From Spisula solida (lineage: Eukaryota; Mollusca; Bivalvia; Venerida; Mactridae), in NCBI GenBank assembly GCA_947247005.1, contig OX365959.1, positions 38,229,097 through 38,293,096 on the forward strand: a stretch of 64,000 bases of DNA, in the 5' to 3' direction. Below the pieces are notes generated by a model. The model was not told the DNA's origin and made no database searches. It saw only the letters and a list, made by a program, of their open reading frames with translations. Of this stretch, positions 9,707 through 21,659 are shown one piece after another; position 1 is the first letter of the stretch, and every line of letters starts with the position of its first letter. The translations under genes and the position numbers were made by a program.

Positions 9707-10826
9707 TATACCCCAGATACAATGTACATAGTATATGGGGGCTATATCGAAGTCATGCTTGATGTTAGTTGGTCTCTTGGTTGGTTGGTCTGAATAATTT
9801 TGTCCGCGCTATTACTCTGAATGCATTTGTCGGATTTTAATGAAACTTTGCATGACTCATCAGCACCGAGTCTAGTTATACATATCATCGGCGCTCGTAG
9901 GTCGGATAAATTTAAGGGAGTAATGGCCCTCTGTGTTGTGTTTTTACACTTATAACACTTATAATTATTGTCCACGCTATGTCTCTGTAACCATTGGTCG
10001 GATTTCAATGCGACTACGCATGACTCATCAGTACCAAGACTAGTTGTGCATATCCTCGGCGCTTGTTGGTCGGACACATTTTAAGGGAGCTATGGCCCTT
10101 TGGTTTGTTTTACACTTATAATTATCGTCCACGCTAGCTATTGCTCTGCAACCATTGATCGGATGTCAATGAAACTTTGCATGATATCGTCCACGCTAGC
10201 TATTGCTCTGCAACCATTGATCGGATGTCAATGAAACTTTGCATGACTCATCAGTACCGAGTCTAGTTGTCCATATCATCAGCGATCATTAGTCTGATAA
10301 AAGTTAAGGGAGTTATGGCCCTTTTTTACACTTATAACACTGATACTTTTTGACCGCGCTATTTATCGGTACCCATCGTCGGATTTCAATCAAACTTTGC
10401 ATGACTCATCAGTACCAATTCTAGTAGTCCATATCATCGGCGACCTTTACGGGAGTTATGGCCATTTTTTGACACGTATAACATAAATACTTTTTGACCG
10501 CGCTATTACTCGGTAAACATCGGTCGGATTTCAATCAAACTTCGCATGACTCATCAGTTCCTTGTATAGTTGTGCATATCTTCAGCGCACGTTGGTCCGG
10601 TTATTTTTAAGGGAGTTATGGCCCTTTGTTTGTTTACATATATACATTTTGTTATTACTATTTCTCTGTTACCAATGGTCTGATGTCAACAAAACTTTGC
10701 ATAACTCATCAGTACCAAGTCTAGTTGTGCTTATCATCGACACCAAATGTTGGATCAATTTTAAGGCAGTTATGGCCCTCTGTTTTAGTACACTCATAAA
10801 TTTTGTCTGCACCTTTCCTCTATAAT
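9707..10826. repeat. Hairpin-headed 146-168-base tandem repeat, copy A
   Basis: Starts with a TATACCCC...GGGGGCTAT hairpin, then about six monomers each with 'tcggatttcaatgaaacttt', 'gcatgactcatcagtacc' and 'aagggagttatggccct'. 'actcatcag'-type sites lie near 9855, 10023, 10245, 10403, 10549 and 10703. A 62-base direct duplication (10124-10185 and 10186-10247) is found only in this copy. Confidence 0.8.
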
Positions 10827-11154
10827 CATTGGTTACTTCCATTCACTTAAAATAATAACAAATACAGTGAGATATATATCACTAAATTTATTTAACTGAA
10901 ATGCAGCTCAAATCTTATCTGATTGCTGAAACAACAATCAATGTAGCATAAAATACATACCATAACATTGCATGGGAAGTGGATACATACTGTATGATTA
11001 TAAACAATTTTCAGTAACCTGTCTTCAATCCAGTGTAAATATCTAGAGACAAAAGTATCCCAAATCATATAAAGAAGTCATATAAACATGTATGAAGGTA
11101 TGCATAATTTTGGGCCGTGTACAATCAAGCTGGGTTAAGGTTAATAGAGCGGTC

Positions 11155-11262
11155 ACATGAAACATGTTTTACAAAAAATTGACCAATGAAAACATGTTTT
11201 ACAAAACAATATACCAATGAAAACATGTCTTTCTAACAATTGACCAATCATGTTTTACTAAA
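11155..11262. repeat. 30-base minisatellite cluster 1, spacer A
   Basis: Three to four imperfect units of 'aaaacatgttttac' plus 'aaaacaattgaccaat'. Confidence 0.7.
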
Positions 11263-12386
11263 AATACTTAAGTAATTACATGCAAAAATCAGTTAATCCC
11301 AATATCGATCAACTGATTCTAACACACATATGTAACAACCTTATATTGATGAATGCACTTTAAATTAATAGAAAAGAATGACAATATCTGAGATTCAGCA
11401 TTACATGACTGTGTAAAGCAAGTTGTATCATAATTACTGCACTGACGAAAGAGTGTGATGACTGTGATACTGCACCTGAAGGGTGTGATAACTGCAATAG
11501 CCCTTTCCCTCGATAACGTCCCCTGATTTTTAATAATTCTACTTCCGGGGTGTCCTGACAAGATCGGTATGTAGTAACATAGTACAGAATGCAGCTATGT
11601 AGCATGTTGAAAGTATTTTAGCTGTACAAAAGTGTTCTTATTTGTTATGTTTTTGGTATTATCTGTTAGAAAAAATAATTTTGTATCACATAGTGCTGTA
11701 TTACATTAGAATATTGCGAAATCAATTGGATATATATTCGGGGTTAAACAATGTTTTGTAAATTATTTGGAATTAAAGAAAACATACCAAGGATATTGTT
11801 TGTTTGCTTATCACGATAATAATCTTGGAAAGTATCTGGTAAATTAAGCAAACTGTTTAGATTTTTGTGTGCTCGATAGCGTTTTTAATTATTAAAAATG
11901 AAATAATCAAATTATTTCACATCAATCTCTCCAGCGTACTACTACTATGATATTTGTTAAGTATAATATTATGGTATTTGTGAAATTGTACATATACATT
12001 GTCAATGGGGTTTTAAGATGTTGGCATATTCGTAAAAGATACCCGCAAATTTGTAAAAAAAAGTGTGATATGGTGTTGGTATCGCCCCTCCAATCCCGCT
12101 AATGAGTCTCACAATTCATGTATTAATTTATGCGCGGCTCAAGAGGGTGGTTCAGAACCCCTCGACCTCAGTTTAGTTTGGACTTTGATATGGATAACCC
12201 ACTGAGAAAACAAATAGAAAATGAAGGACATCATTTAGAACATATTTCCAGTAATTGTGTTTCGGCAAACTACGAAAGAACAAGAAACCATTTATTCGGA
12301 TATAAAAGATGTTGTATCGTGTGTAGCATAGGTGGCCGTATCAATATTTACAGTTGGGAGTAATATGTATTAAATAAATACTAAAA

Positions 12387-12465
12387 TGAAAACATGTTTT
12401 ACAAAGAATTGACCAATAAAAACATGTTTTAGAAACAATTGACCAAATAAAAACATGTTTTACAA
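12387..12465. repeat. 30-base minisatellite cluster 2, spacer A
   Basis: Two to three units of the same motif as cluster 1, same orientation, about 1.1 kb away. Confidence 0.7.
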
Positions 12466-13795
12466 TTGTCAACTGCACAAATGTGCAGAATATTCAATCA
12501 ACACTTCCCCTAGGTATTAAAAACAACTTCAAAACATGAATAAAACATTGACAGCAAATTATAATTTATTAGTATAACTCACAAGAAACTATAATTTATT
12601 TGCTATCGTGGGGCAAATAACAACTGGGTTTACTGATAGTTAATTACAGAATATTGCAAATTACATTTTAACAGAATTTTCATGTCAAGATAAATATTCC
12701 CAAACCGATAATAAACAAAGCTACATAAAAACCTGTTACACATACATTGTAGTGGTGCTTCAACCAGTGTTAAGAATGCAAGCACCAGAAAAAAACAACA
12801 GCAATACTACATTATGGAGAAAAAAGTTGAAAGATTGGAACAGCAAAATGGTAATCTGTGATAAATAACACAATTACTCCATGAAATACACGTCCGTATT
12901 TATTTACATGTATAAATAATGAACAAAGCATGCTTCATGTTCCAAATCATAAAACCAGCAAACATTCCATCAGTTAGATAACAGGAACATGGTCAGTTAT
13001 ATACTTTAAGGGTGATTATGGGTATGCAAGAACTATAAACAGTTAAAGAACCGTACAAAACATAACCTTAAAAACAGTCACACTCGATCAGTTTCAAAAC
13101 TGATAACTTATAACAAAATGATGGACAATATCATAGTACACATCACCTTTCATACCCAAGTACTACTACCAGTACGGTGAGCTGTTTTTGCCGTTATATT
13201 AACGATACATAGTATGGAGTATGACTTGCTTATATGTACAAAATATACGGTCATTAGCTGCATCTCGTGCGACGTTTCACTATAAACAAAGATGATAATA
13301 CAAGTATTAACCAATCCAACAATAATAAAAACATTGCAAAATCTAACAAACCATAACACACACGCACAAACACCAACGTTCAGGACATGTTGTCATATAA
13401 CTGTACTAGTAAGTTAAAACTGTCATAGTGGAATAACACTATTACCGCACAGTTTTACAGAACATGTTCAAACTATGACCATGTCCAGCATACTATAGTG
13501 TATATGGTATAGACCGTAGTCATATTAGATATATAAGTCCGATTACTGCTACACAATGTCTATATACGTATATTCTCTATCACAGAACGATGCAACTAGT
13601 TAACACTATAATCCTCACATTCCCTTACGTTGATAAAGAATACATTACAGCTCTACCGACATTTTTATCAATGTAATATTTATGCCATCACGTCCAACCT
13701 TCATATATAGAGGAAAACATCACCTGTTTTCTTATATATCATTTTTCCCTTCTTTATTCACTTTCTGATGCAGAAAATAATCCTCATCTGCTTAT

Positions 13796-13801
13796 TTTAT
13801 T
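13796..13801 (-). terminator. Candidate polyadenylation signal, copy B
   Basis: AATAAA on the minus strand, 123 bases past the stop; a second AATAAA lies at 13753-13758. Which, if either, is used is unknown. Confidence 0.35.
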
Positions 13802-13923
13802 GTTAGCTATTTTTTAGCTACACACCTTTGTTTACATACGTAAACCTTGTGTATTTTGAAACCAAGGTAACTAAGTCCTTGATTTTCCAAGAGAAGAACC
13901 TGCAATATGTTGTTTGCAGATTT

Positions 13924-14001
13924 TCAATGTGGTTCGGTCTGCCTCTGTTGTTTCTGCAGCTCAAGGAGGCGTTCTAATGGTGACTGCGCTTGCCAGATCG
14001 A
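13924..14001 (-). CDS. SMG7: SMG7-like terminal exon 7, copy B
   Basis: 25 codons plus TGA, acceptor TATATTTTCAG|TCGATC, phase 0. It encodes SIWQAQSPLERLLELQ and ends TEPH. The predicted amphipathic LERLLELQKQQ stretch and terminal PH are the key SMG7-type features. One silent Gln CAA/CAG difference from the other copies. Confidence 0.86.
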   Translation of the reverse strand, partial: SIWQAQSPLERLLELQKQQRQTEPH

Positions 14002-17000
14002 CTGAAAATATACAGGAACAGTATAACGACTTTTTGACTTTAGTCTGTTTAAGATAAGGCAGTGGCTAATTCTTAAGGGCCCGTAGGCTATTATTCTCAG
14101 GCTATTATTACGGCTCTCCTGTAAGAATAGCAAAATCGCCTGTGAGTGTCTATTCTTATGGCTTTTATTTAAATGTACCAATCTCTTTAAAGCGATTACC
14201 TGATATATGTATGCATTTGATTTGTTTCACGTTTTTATACTGGACACACATTTTCAGTATGCATTCAGTCTCATTTCAAAATGAATAAACCCACGTGTCA
14301 AAAGTTTTACTCGGTTCGAGGAGTTAAAACTTATATTAAGTCAACCGGCTAACAGGACAAAAATGACTGATGTCTTTGATATATAATGTGATAATTAATC
14401 TTCTTCTTTAATATAGTCATTATTATTGTAACTTCGAGTAAAGAAATAATAAGTAATGTTCGACATGTACCTTAACAATACGATTTTAATTAACATTAGG
14501 TGTTAAATTCCTAGTCTGTTCCATGGAGCTGAATAGCAAAAAGTTAATTTGTATTATAACGCGTGAAAGGGTCAATTAAATTATGTAGTTGCTGCATATG
14601 AGCTAAGCAGAAAATATACGCATTGTCATTATAACCACTACGGCTTCCTTTTTAATTTCGGTATTCGAGAAAAATTCTCGCCTTTCAAAGACTTAGAAAG
14701 TAAATAAGAAAAATATCAAATTCACAATTCAGTTTTACCGGCATAGTTTTAGATCCATTCAGTCTGCAAAAACTCGTTGTTCGAAAAAATATTTAATGAA
14801 CAAATTAGGTATAGTTACATAACTGACAGTTGTATTCATGGTGGCGGAGAGTTCCGGTTATAGACATTCATAGTAAGTCACTGTTTTTATTATACATCAT
14901 AGGAGCGATAATTTAACACCAAATGTTGATTAACATTCTATTGTTAAGGTACCACGTGATTTAAATAAAACATCCGTAAGAATAGTCATTCGCGGGCTGT
15001 TTTGCTATTCTTACGGGAGAGCTGTAAGAATAGCCATTAAAGTATATCCAATGTTTTTAAAACCAAAATTAAATCCTTCCATTGGTCAACTCAATTCTCT
15101 AGGAATTGAAATTTGAACGTGAGTTTTGAGTGTTTTGTTAAAACAGTACCCTGGTGTACAATGTATGGTCAATTTCAGTGTGTGATTGAATATATCTCAT
15201 GATCTGGTCAGCAGCTACATTTTTTGTGTCCCATTTATTCCAAAAAGTATTTGTATGTCACAATGGAACAAAGTGGGGGTAATACAGAAACGTAGGTTTG
15301 AAAAAATATGCTAATTTTAGTTATAATTATCACAGTATACATCAAATATATCAATCATTTCTGTCCTGTTTGCCGTTATATAAGTTTTAACATTGATGAT
15401 AATTACAAAAGGACAAAATTTTTGATATGTGGGTTCAATCATTTTGAAATGAGCCTGAATGCATACTGAAAGTGTGTCCAGCATCAAAACGTTAAACAAA
15501 TCACATACATACATATATCAGGTAATCGCTTTAAAGAGATTAGTACATTTAAATAAAACAGCCGTAGGATTGTCACTCAAGGGCGATTTTGCTATTCTTA
15601 TGGGAGAGCAGTAAGAAGAGCCACCGGGGCCCGTAAGAATAGCCACTGCCATATGCGTAAATCCAATGAATTCGCACAACAAAATATTTGACAATAGATG
15701 GGTGTAGCGTTATTTACACTGGGGACTGGTCAAGTGTGTTGAGCTTTAAGAATGTTTAAGGGCCTTACCTGAACATTGTTCTGGAAGAAGGGTCCATGTT
15801 GTGGGTGCTCTGTCTGCTTCATGCCTCGTTCATCTGCACTGCCAAATCTCAGCCCCATATCTAACCCCTGACCTTTGCCCTCTCCCATAATATATGCGTC
15901 AGAATTAGGATCGGGTGAGTTACGTATACTACTGGACTCGGAGGAGAACGGTGAAGATCCCAGACCTGCAAGGGAGAAAAAAACATTAAATATGGTACTA
16001 TAAAATATATACAGTACAACCTTGTCTGCCTAAAGACCTCTACAATAATAAGAGAACCATAAACTAAGAGTAAATTTTTCAGGTCCTGGGAAGGTATTCA
16101 ATATTGATCTTATCTTATTTGAGAATAAGGATGGCCAATCATATCACCTGTAACTGATCAAGAGTTTGATATAGTGTGATCTGATTGGTTGTCTGTCCTT
16201 ATCCTTAAGTCAAATAAGATCAAATTGAATATTGAATACTACTCCAGGTCAATTAATCAATCGGTAATTATTCTCAAATTATGAGCATTATAACAAGTAC
16301 AATATAACTGACCTAATATCAGAATTACGGGTATGTAGGTAAATAAGATTAGCAATCAGTGTCCAGAGTGAAAGGTCAAATAAAATTTGTGTACAAAAAC
16401 ACGTGTGGAGTCACAGGATGAGAGCCAGGGTGAACCAATGTAGAGAGACTGTGTTTTAAACATGGTTTATTGTTAAACTTCAGCTCATGAAACTTCAAAC
16501 GAGTATTAACTTTGCCAATTCTTTGTATTGTTTAACCAAAAAACTTTTATTATCTGCAGAAAAGTGCATTCTTTCTAGTGCAGAATTCAGAATTATTCCG
16601 GAATAATAGGATCCCTAGATATTACGAAACGACTTACTTTTGGAGTCGCCAGATGAGAGCCAGGGTGAACCACTGAAGAGAGAGTATGTCCCTGGTGGTT
16701 GTTGCTGTGACTGTGTGGATACAGGAGGTGCCTCATTCACCTTAGGTTCTATATCAATGTTCACTGCTGGAACTGACGAGCTGTAAACAAGAATGTATAT
16801 CATCTAGCATCAGAGTTTTGTTGAGATTTATTTTTGTGTTCAACTGAGAAAGTTTGAAAGAGACAGAAAATTTGCGTGATCTTTGTTATAAGAAATCTTT
16901 ATGCACTACCCTAGCTCTTTCCAAAAAGACCCCTTGGTTCTTTAACGTGCCAGGTGTATAGCACCAATACAAGGCCGACTACCTCTGGGTTACCAACCAG

Positions 17001-20000
17001 TCCATCTCTACTTGGGTGAGAAAAACTGTGAAGCGTTTCTGAAATGTCGAGTACCAGGCAGAGATTCGAACCAAGAACCTCAGGCTTGGTAGTTAAGAGC
17101 ACTTAATACTCGGCCACTGTCAAAAAGCTGAAAGACCTAGTTTCAGCTATAAAACTGAATATGAATTACTATGCAAAACACGTTCCAACCATGGCCATGT
17201 ACGTTGTCAAGTTTAGGACACAAGTTACATTGTTATAAAACCCTGCTCAACAAGCACAGATGATACACTAGGTAAACTGAGTTTGATTCCTGTGTTTGCT
17301 TAGCCTTAGGTTACATTCATGCAGATAAACAAAGTGCATCTATTCTAGGGAAGTTTAACGCAAAAAGAGATTTCAGAAAATATATTGTCTCTTTTAGGAG
17401 TGTAATACAAGATTGAAACCCCCAAGTATTTCAAAACCGATCAAGCTTTAAGATCGTTCTTGCTGAAAAGTAGATATGTATGACTATACGATTTTAATAA
17501 ATAAATATTAAAATAGAATACCTTCTTTGAGAAGAATAAAAGCTGTCTGGTTTCGGAGTACCCTAAAATAAGAAAACAAAATATTAGTATTGTATCAATT
17601 ATAAGTTTATTCTATTTTAATATTATTAGAAATGAAAGTGTCATGTTAAGATTAATTATTTATTTTAAAAGATCCTAGAATTCCAGATAAGAGGCGTGAA
17701 GGCACTATTACAAATACAGGAAATGCTATAAATAACCAAACTGACCTAACACAATGGGTGTTACTACAGTTCAACAGATGGAAGCATACAGTAGCACCAG
17801 GGCTTTTTTTCGCTGACTTGTGAAGAGGCCCAAGCCCTTTTGTTTTGTGAAAATTTAGTAGGCGCGGAAACTTTTCAAATTGTGAAAAACTACGTTAAAT
17901 CACCAAATTATGATACAAAATTTTTCAGATATTGTTCATTTTGTGTCAACTTTTCCCAAACCTGCATGTATCTATGATATAATACCTTATATCAAGTCCT
18001 GTACAGGAATATATGACTGTTATCTGTAATTTGTTTGTTTGGTGCTTTGTAAAGTTGATTTTACAAAAACCATGACGCAAATTCTAATTGTGAATTAAGG
18101 GGCCTTTTCGGTTTGTGAAAGGGGCCTATAGCAAATTGTGAAGGGGCCTAATATAGGCCCCTCGTAAATAGTGAAAAAAAGCCCTGCAGAACAAACATGA
18201 GACTTCCCAGCAGCAATTGACAGCTCTTCAATATTGTAATCAATTGGGAAAGGTTTCATCAGTAACTAGATGTTACTTGTTCACACAAAAAATACGATTC
18301 TAACCTCAGCATGACCTTGAAAGCTTGAAGCACCTATATGTGTGGGTGGTAGAACATTCTCCCTCGGTGGCTGCAAAGAAAACATGTAACAATGTAAACT
18401 CGTTGATATACATTGGGGATATAATTTCATGGATTTCGTTTCGTGAATGATCTTCAATGAATAATAAGATGCAATTAAACTTTTACCACCTGGTTGTTTA
18501 GATGTGAAATAAAATTATTCAGTGATTTATTATCGTACTTATAGTTCTGTTTGCATACACTGCCGGAAATGTTAAGGTGACCGATTTTATACCAATATTA
18601 AAGAGGTCCAGTTTACATTGGCTGCCATACTTGTTTTCAAGTTCAGTCAGGTACAAGACAATGTTTTTTGGGAAGTTTACTTGCATAGATCAATGTGTAA
18701 TAAAACAATTATTACATCTGTTTGATATTTAAATGATTTTTGATAATTTGTGTGAATTTTGACCTTTTTTTTCTTGAAATCCGAAATCCTACAAATTATG
18801 TTCCCACGAAATGCTCTTTTTCGCAAAAACCACGAAATTTTGTCCCATTGAAATTAAATGATTTTACAGTATACGAGACTAGAAAATGATAGATAATGTA
18901 TGACGAGCTATCCCTCCGTGGCTGCTATCAAGACATTAAATACATGTATATGAGGCTATAAAATGTAGATCATGTACAATACCGCACTGATACCAGAAGA
19001 ACTTTGATGCCTCAAACACCCTAGATACCTCAAACAGGTTCTTCAGTCTTGGCAAATTGATGATGTTCTGTTATTACATGAGCCGGTTGCCTAACCAAGC
19101 CGCTTTAATAATTGCGCGCTTTACTACGTCTATGCAACGACACACTACGAGCGAGCAGTGCTGTCCGATAGCATACCGTTTCTTAACACTTTTCTAGGCG
19201 AACGCAACCGAGCGCTTTCTTGTGCAACGTACCACTTCAGTAGTGCTTTGCTATTCAACTGTCTGCTTTCTGTGAGCTCTCACCGGTAGCATATAATTTT
19301 TCAGCTTCGTCTGCTACGAAGTGCTTTTTTTTTAAGCAAGTCATTTCCTAGCATAGCGCTACAAAGTGTTACATAACTGTTTGGTTAGGCAACGGGCACC
19401 GGGTATTTGAACTATTTTCCTGGTCTGAAGGCAGTCTGAGACATCAAAGTTCTATTGTATACTATCTTTTTAGACTTCAAGGGGAACAACATTTATAGGT
19501 AATTAATGTACATAATTATTTTCCTACAATCCTGATACTAATAGTGGCTGAAAAACAATAGAAATATTCCTCTCACATTCTACTCATGTTATTTTGACTT
19601 GCATGTTTTAATCCATTTGAAATTGTTTTAACCATGCCTTAATTAAGTGTGGCTGTAAAACACTTATGAATGAGTATTTGCATGATAAAAATGCAATTAC
19701 AAATACGGTATTATAAATGTCTGTCTGTCTGTCCGTCCGTCCGCCTGAGATAAAAGATGAACAAGTGAAGCCTACCTGTATTGCCATTTTACTGAGAGTA
19801 CCAATGATTTCTGCCATGTTTTGTGGTATATCTTCTTGTGCAAACTTAGGTTTACCAAATAACCCTTCCAATGGAGACTTCATATTGTTGGTAGACATTG
19901 GAGGATATCCCATACCGCCTTGAAATGGACTCATGAACTGGTTCTAAACAAATAAACATAATGAACGTTTTAAATACATACAATTAACAGGAATAAGAAG

Positions 20001-21211
20001 TATACTTAGTTGCAAATAGATTGCATATACACGTATTGATAACTTTTGCAAGTTCAAATACATTTTTATTTTGTATAAAATTTAATGTACATTCTTGTAC
20101 CAATTCTTGTTATATAAATATGTACAAGTAAACCTGTAAACTTTGTGGAGCTGGTTGATTATTTGCCTTTAAAATAGATTCTAATGAGGCACACAAGTTG
20201 CAAGACTATTACGGGCATCATTTGAACAAATCCCAACACCTTGGTTTTTTTTAAAAATTGTTCCATTGTTTAATTTCCATTGTTGAAATTCAGCTTTGAA
20301 ATTTCAAATGAACATAACTAAGTCAATACTTCAACTGTTTTCATCAAATAATTTTTATTTTCAGTAGAAAAGTTTAACCTTTCTAATGCAGAAAATTTGT
20401 AGGATCTCTGTCTATAATTAGGATAGGGGTACCACTAGATTCTGAATCTGAATGGTCATTTTGATACTTCCGACTAAATTTTTCCATTTTATAGGCAAAA
20501 TACCAATGATTTTAAGAGAAAATGACCCTTCAAACCAAAATCCTGAGGGTCAAAATATGGCTTTTTGGAAGTTTCAGGGGCCAAAACCCCTACTACCGAG
20601 TCAAGTGGAACCCTGGATTTAAAGAGTTAGTTCTCAAAATGTTACCTGAGGAGAAAATGGCATCTGTAGGTGAGGAGGCATCTGCTGCTGACTGGGTACC
20701 CTGTCTCCCTGTAGTCTTTCTGTACCAGGAGCATGTGGGAAGTTTGAGTGGTTGCCATGGGAAGCGCTATTTGAAGGAAATGAGTTCATGCTTCCCGTTC
20801 CACTTTGTCGATTCATTGAACCATCAGTTGGCATGTTTGTACTTTGATTCGACTGTAAGTTGTGATCTGGAGGCGGGGCCTGGAAGTTGGGGGGAGGAGG
20901 AAACCTACTGCTTGGGGGAGGGTGTCTAAACATTGCTGTGAAGTCCGGACCGAACGGTAAACCTGGACCTTCGCCTGACCCCATATGGGGGCCACTAAAT
21001 CTGTCCACTTGTGAAGAAGTCTGCATAGAACTTGGAATACCAGGTCCTGGCATAGGGGGTCGATTAAACATCATTCCGCTTGGGTTCATTCCCTTAAAAC
21101 CAGACTCGGAGCCAAAGGGGGACTGATTCTGTGAAGGGGGTCCTGTCTGACCCATGGGGAATGTGGGTCTATTTAAACCTTGAGAAAAGAATGTGGCTTG
21201 AGGGGATTGTA
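13924..21211 (-). CDS. SMG7: SMG7-like 3' gene segment, copy B (exons 1 to 7)
   Basis: Complete repeated segment. Exons in transcript order are 20646-21211, 19776-19943, 18305-18370, 17522-17562, 16638-16780, 15769-15965 and 13924-14001, the last with a TGA stop. Joined, they give 418 residues in one frame. The tail SIWQAQSPLERLLELQKQQ...EPH matches the layout of the SMG7 C-terminus (SIW, then LExLLxxQK, then PH at the end). SMG7 is usually around 1,100 residues in vertebrates, so about the last third is encoded. The next exon upstream would need to lie beyond 21211, but the following 7.1 kb holds only repeats and the 3' end of copy C. The protein is identical to the other copies wherever both are visible. 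Confidence 0.82.
14058..15650. mobile_element. Foldback-like element in last intron, copy B (1.6 kb)
   Basis: Complete element bounded by GGCAGTGGCTAATTCTTA at the left and the inverted end GTAAGAATAGCCACTGCC at the right. The outer right arm (about 15317-15650) pairs with the left arm from 14058. The inner part (about 14500-15316) matches the reverse complement of 29575-30710 in copy C. No clear target-site duplication and no transposase frame. Confidence 0.7.
15769..15965 (-). CDS. SMG7: SMG7-like exon 6, copy B
   Basis: 65 codons; a silent Asp GAC/GAT difference at 15910. Separated from exon 7 by the 1.6-kb foldback element. Confidence 0.85.
16092..16241. mobile_element. 149-base foldback MITE, intron 5-6, copy B
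   Basis: Same palindromic element as at 1629-1777 in copy A. Confidence 0.6.
16404..16448 (-). pseudogene. Exon 5 partial duplicate with lost donor, copy B
   Basis: Remnant of the exon 5 duplicate. The donor and the end of the exon are altered (plus-strand 'cacgtgtggag' replaces 'cacttacttttggag'), so GTAAGT is gone and splicing here is not expected. Confidence 0.55.
16638..16780 (-). CDS. SMG7: SMG7-like exon 5, copy B
   Basis: Carries YSLFSGSPW. The acceptor is TTTACAG here instead of TTTGCAG, still a usable site. Confidence 0.86.
16902..17119 (-). mobile_element. tRNA-derived SINE, intron 4-5, copy B
   Basis: Orthologous insertion to copy A, with the same A- and B-box-like motifs and a few substitutions. 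Confidence 0.65.
17522..17562 (-). CDS. SMG7: SMG7-like exon 4, copy B
   Basis: 41 bases, identical to copy A, leaving a split Ser codon. Confidence 0.78.
17798..18186. mobile_element. 389-base hAT-like MITE, intron 3-4, copy B
   Basis: Same ends as copy A (CAGGGCTTTTTTTC and its inverse). Confidence 0.6.
18305..18370 (-). CDS. SMG7: SMG7-like exon 3, copy B
   Basis: 22 codons, identical to copy A. Confidence 0.82.
18998..19453. mobile_element. 456-base MITE, intron 2-3, copy B
   Basis: Same outer AGAACTTTGATG-type ends; the inner right repeat reads GGTTAGGCAACGGGC, pairing perfectly with the left inner repeat. Confidence 0.6.
19776..19943 (-). CDS. SMG7: SMG7-like exon 2, copy B
   Basis: 56 codons with phase 0 borders. 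The first codon is AAC here and AAT in copies A, C and D (silent). The TCTG/TCCG microsatellite after the donor is one unit longer than in copy A. Confidence 0.85.
20646..21211 (-). CDS. SMG7: SMG7-like exon 1 of the repeated segment, copy B
   Basis: 566 bases, same protein as copy A. It carries a silent Asn AAT/AAC difference at 20742. The 5' border has the same two candidates as copy A (21211 or 21178). Confidence 0.78.
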
Positions 21212-21659
21212 CTGGAGTGTTTCATACTATAATTACAATGCAGCGCATTTGTTTTAGCTTAATTAAACCAAGCACGGATTTCAGGAGAAGACACGAAAAT
21301 AAGAGACAAAGGTATATATATTTATGAAGGGTACGAATAGCGCGAACGAGTCAGATAGGAGACGAATAGTGAATACGAAGAATAAAAGCCTAGCTTCAAA
21401 GAAAGTGGCCCCGGTGAAAAAATTGAATACTTAGAAATAATGAGATATTGTTAATTATTTAAGATTGGAAAACTCCACTATAGACGGAACTGCAGCCAAA
21501 ATCCGGATCCATGCCCATATTTTAATAATTAAAGAAAATACGAAACTACGGGCAGGAGCAACACCCAAGAGAAACAGGGTAACACACGAAAACAAAAAGG
21601 CACAGACAATACAAATTAAGGCACAGACCAGACAAGGCCCAGGATAAAAAACTAGTAAT
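21212..21659. other. Spacer between exon 1 and 165-base repeats, copy B
   Basis: Nearly the same as 6763-7210; no gene recognised. Confidence 0.4.

Larger units (their letters stand above)
10827..13923. other. Downstream flank / presumed 3' UTR of copy B
   Basis: AT-rich and without a recognisable gene. The part next to 13923 should be the 3' UTR of copy B, since it directly follows that stop codon on the minus strand; its end is not defined. It holds two minisatellite clusters. Short frames on both strands change or break between copies, so I do not call them genes. Confidence 0.45.

Noticed and set aside
9742..10077. Minus-strand 111-codon frame with repeated 'RICTTSLGTDESC'-like words
   Set aside because: It lies wholly within the 146-168-base tandem repeat, and the internal repetition follows from the DNA repeat.
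11319..11605. Overlapping minus-strand frames of about 80 codons
   Set aside because: Two frames overlap the same DNA, no domain is recognised, and the region lies downstream of the gene among repeats.
12130..12363. Plus-strand frame beginning MRGSRGWFRTP
   Set aside because: The reading frame differs among copies through indels and is disrupted in spacer D; nothing recognised.
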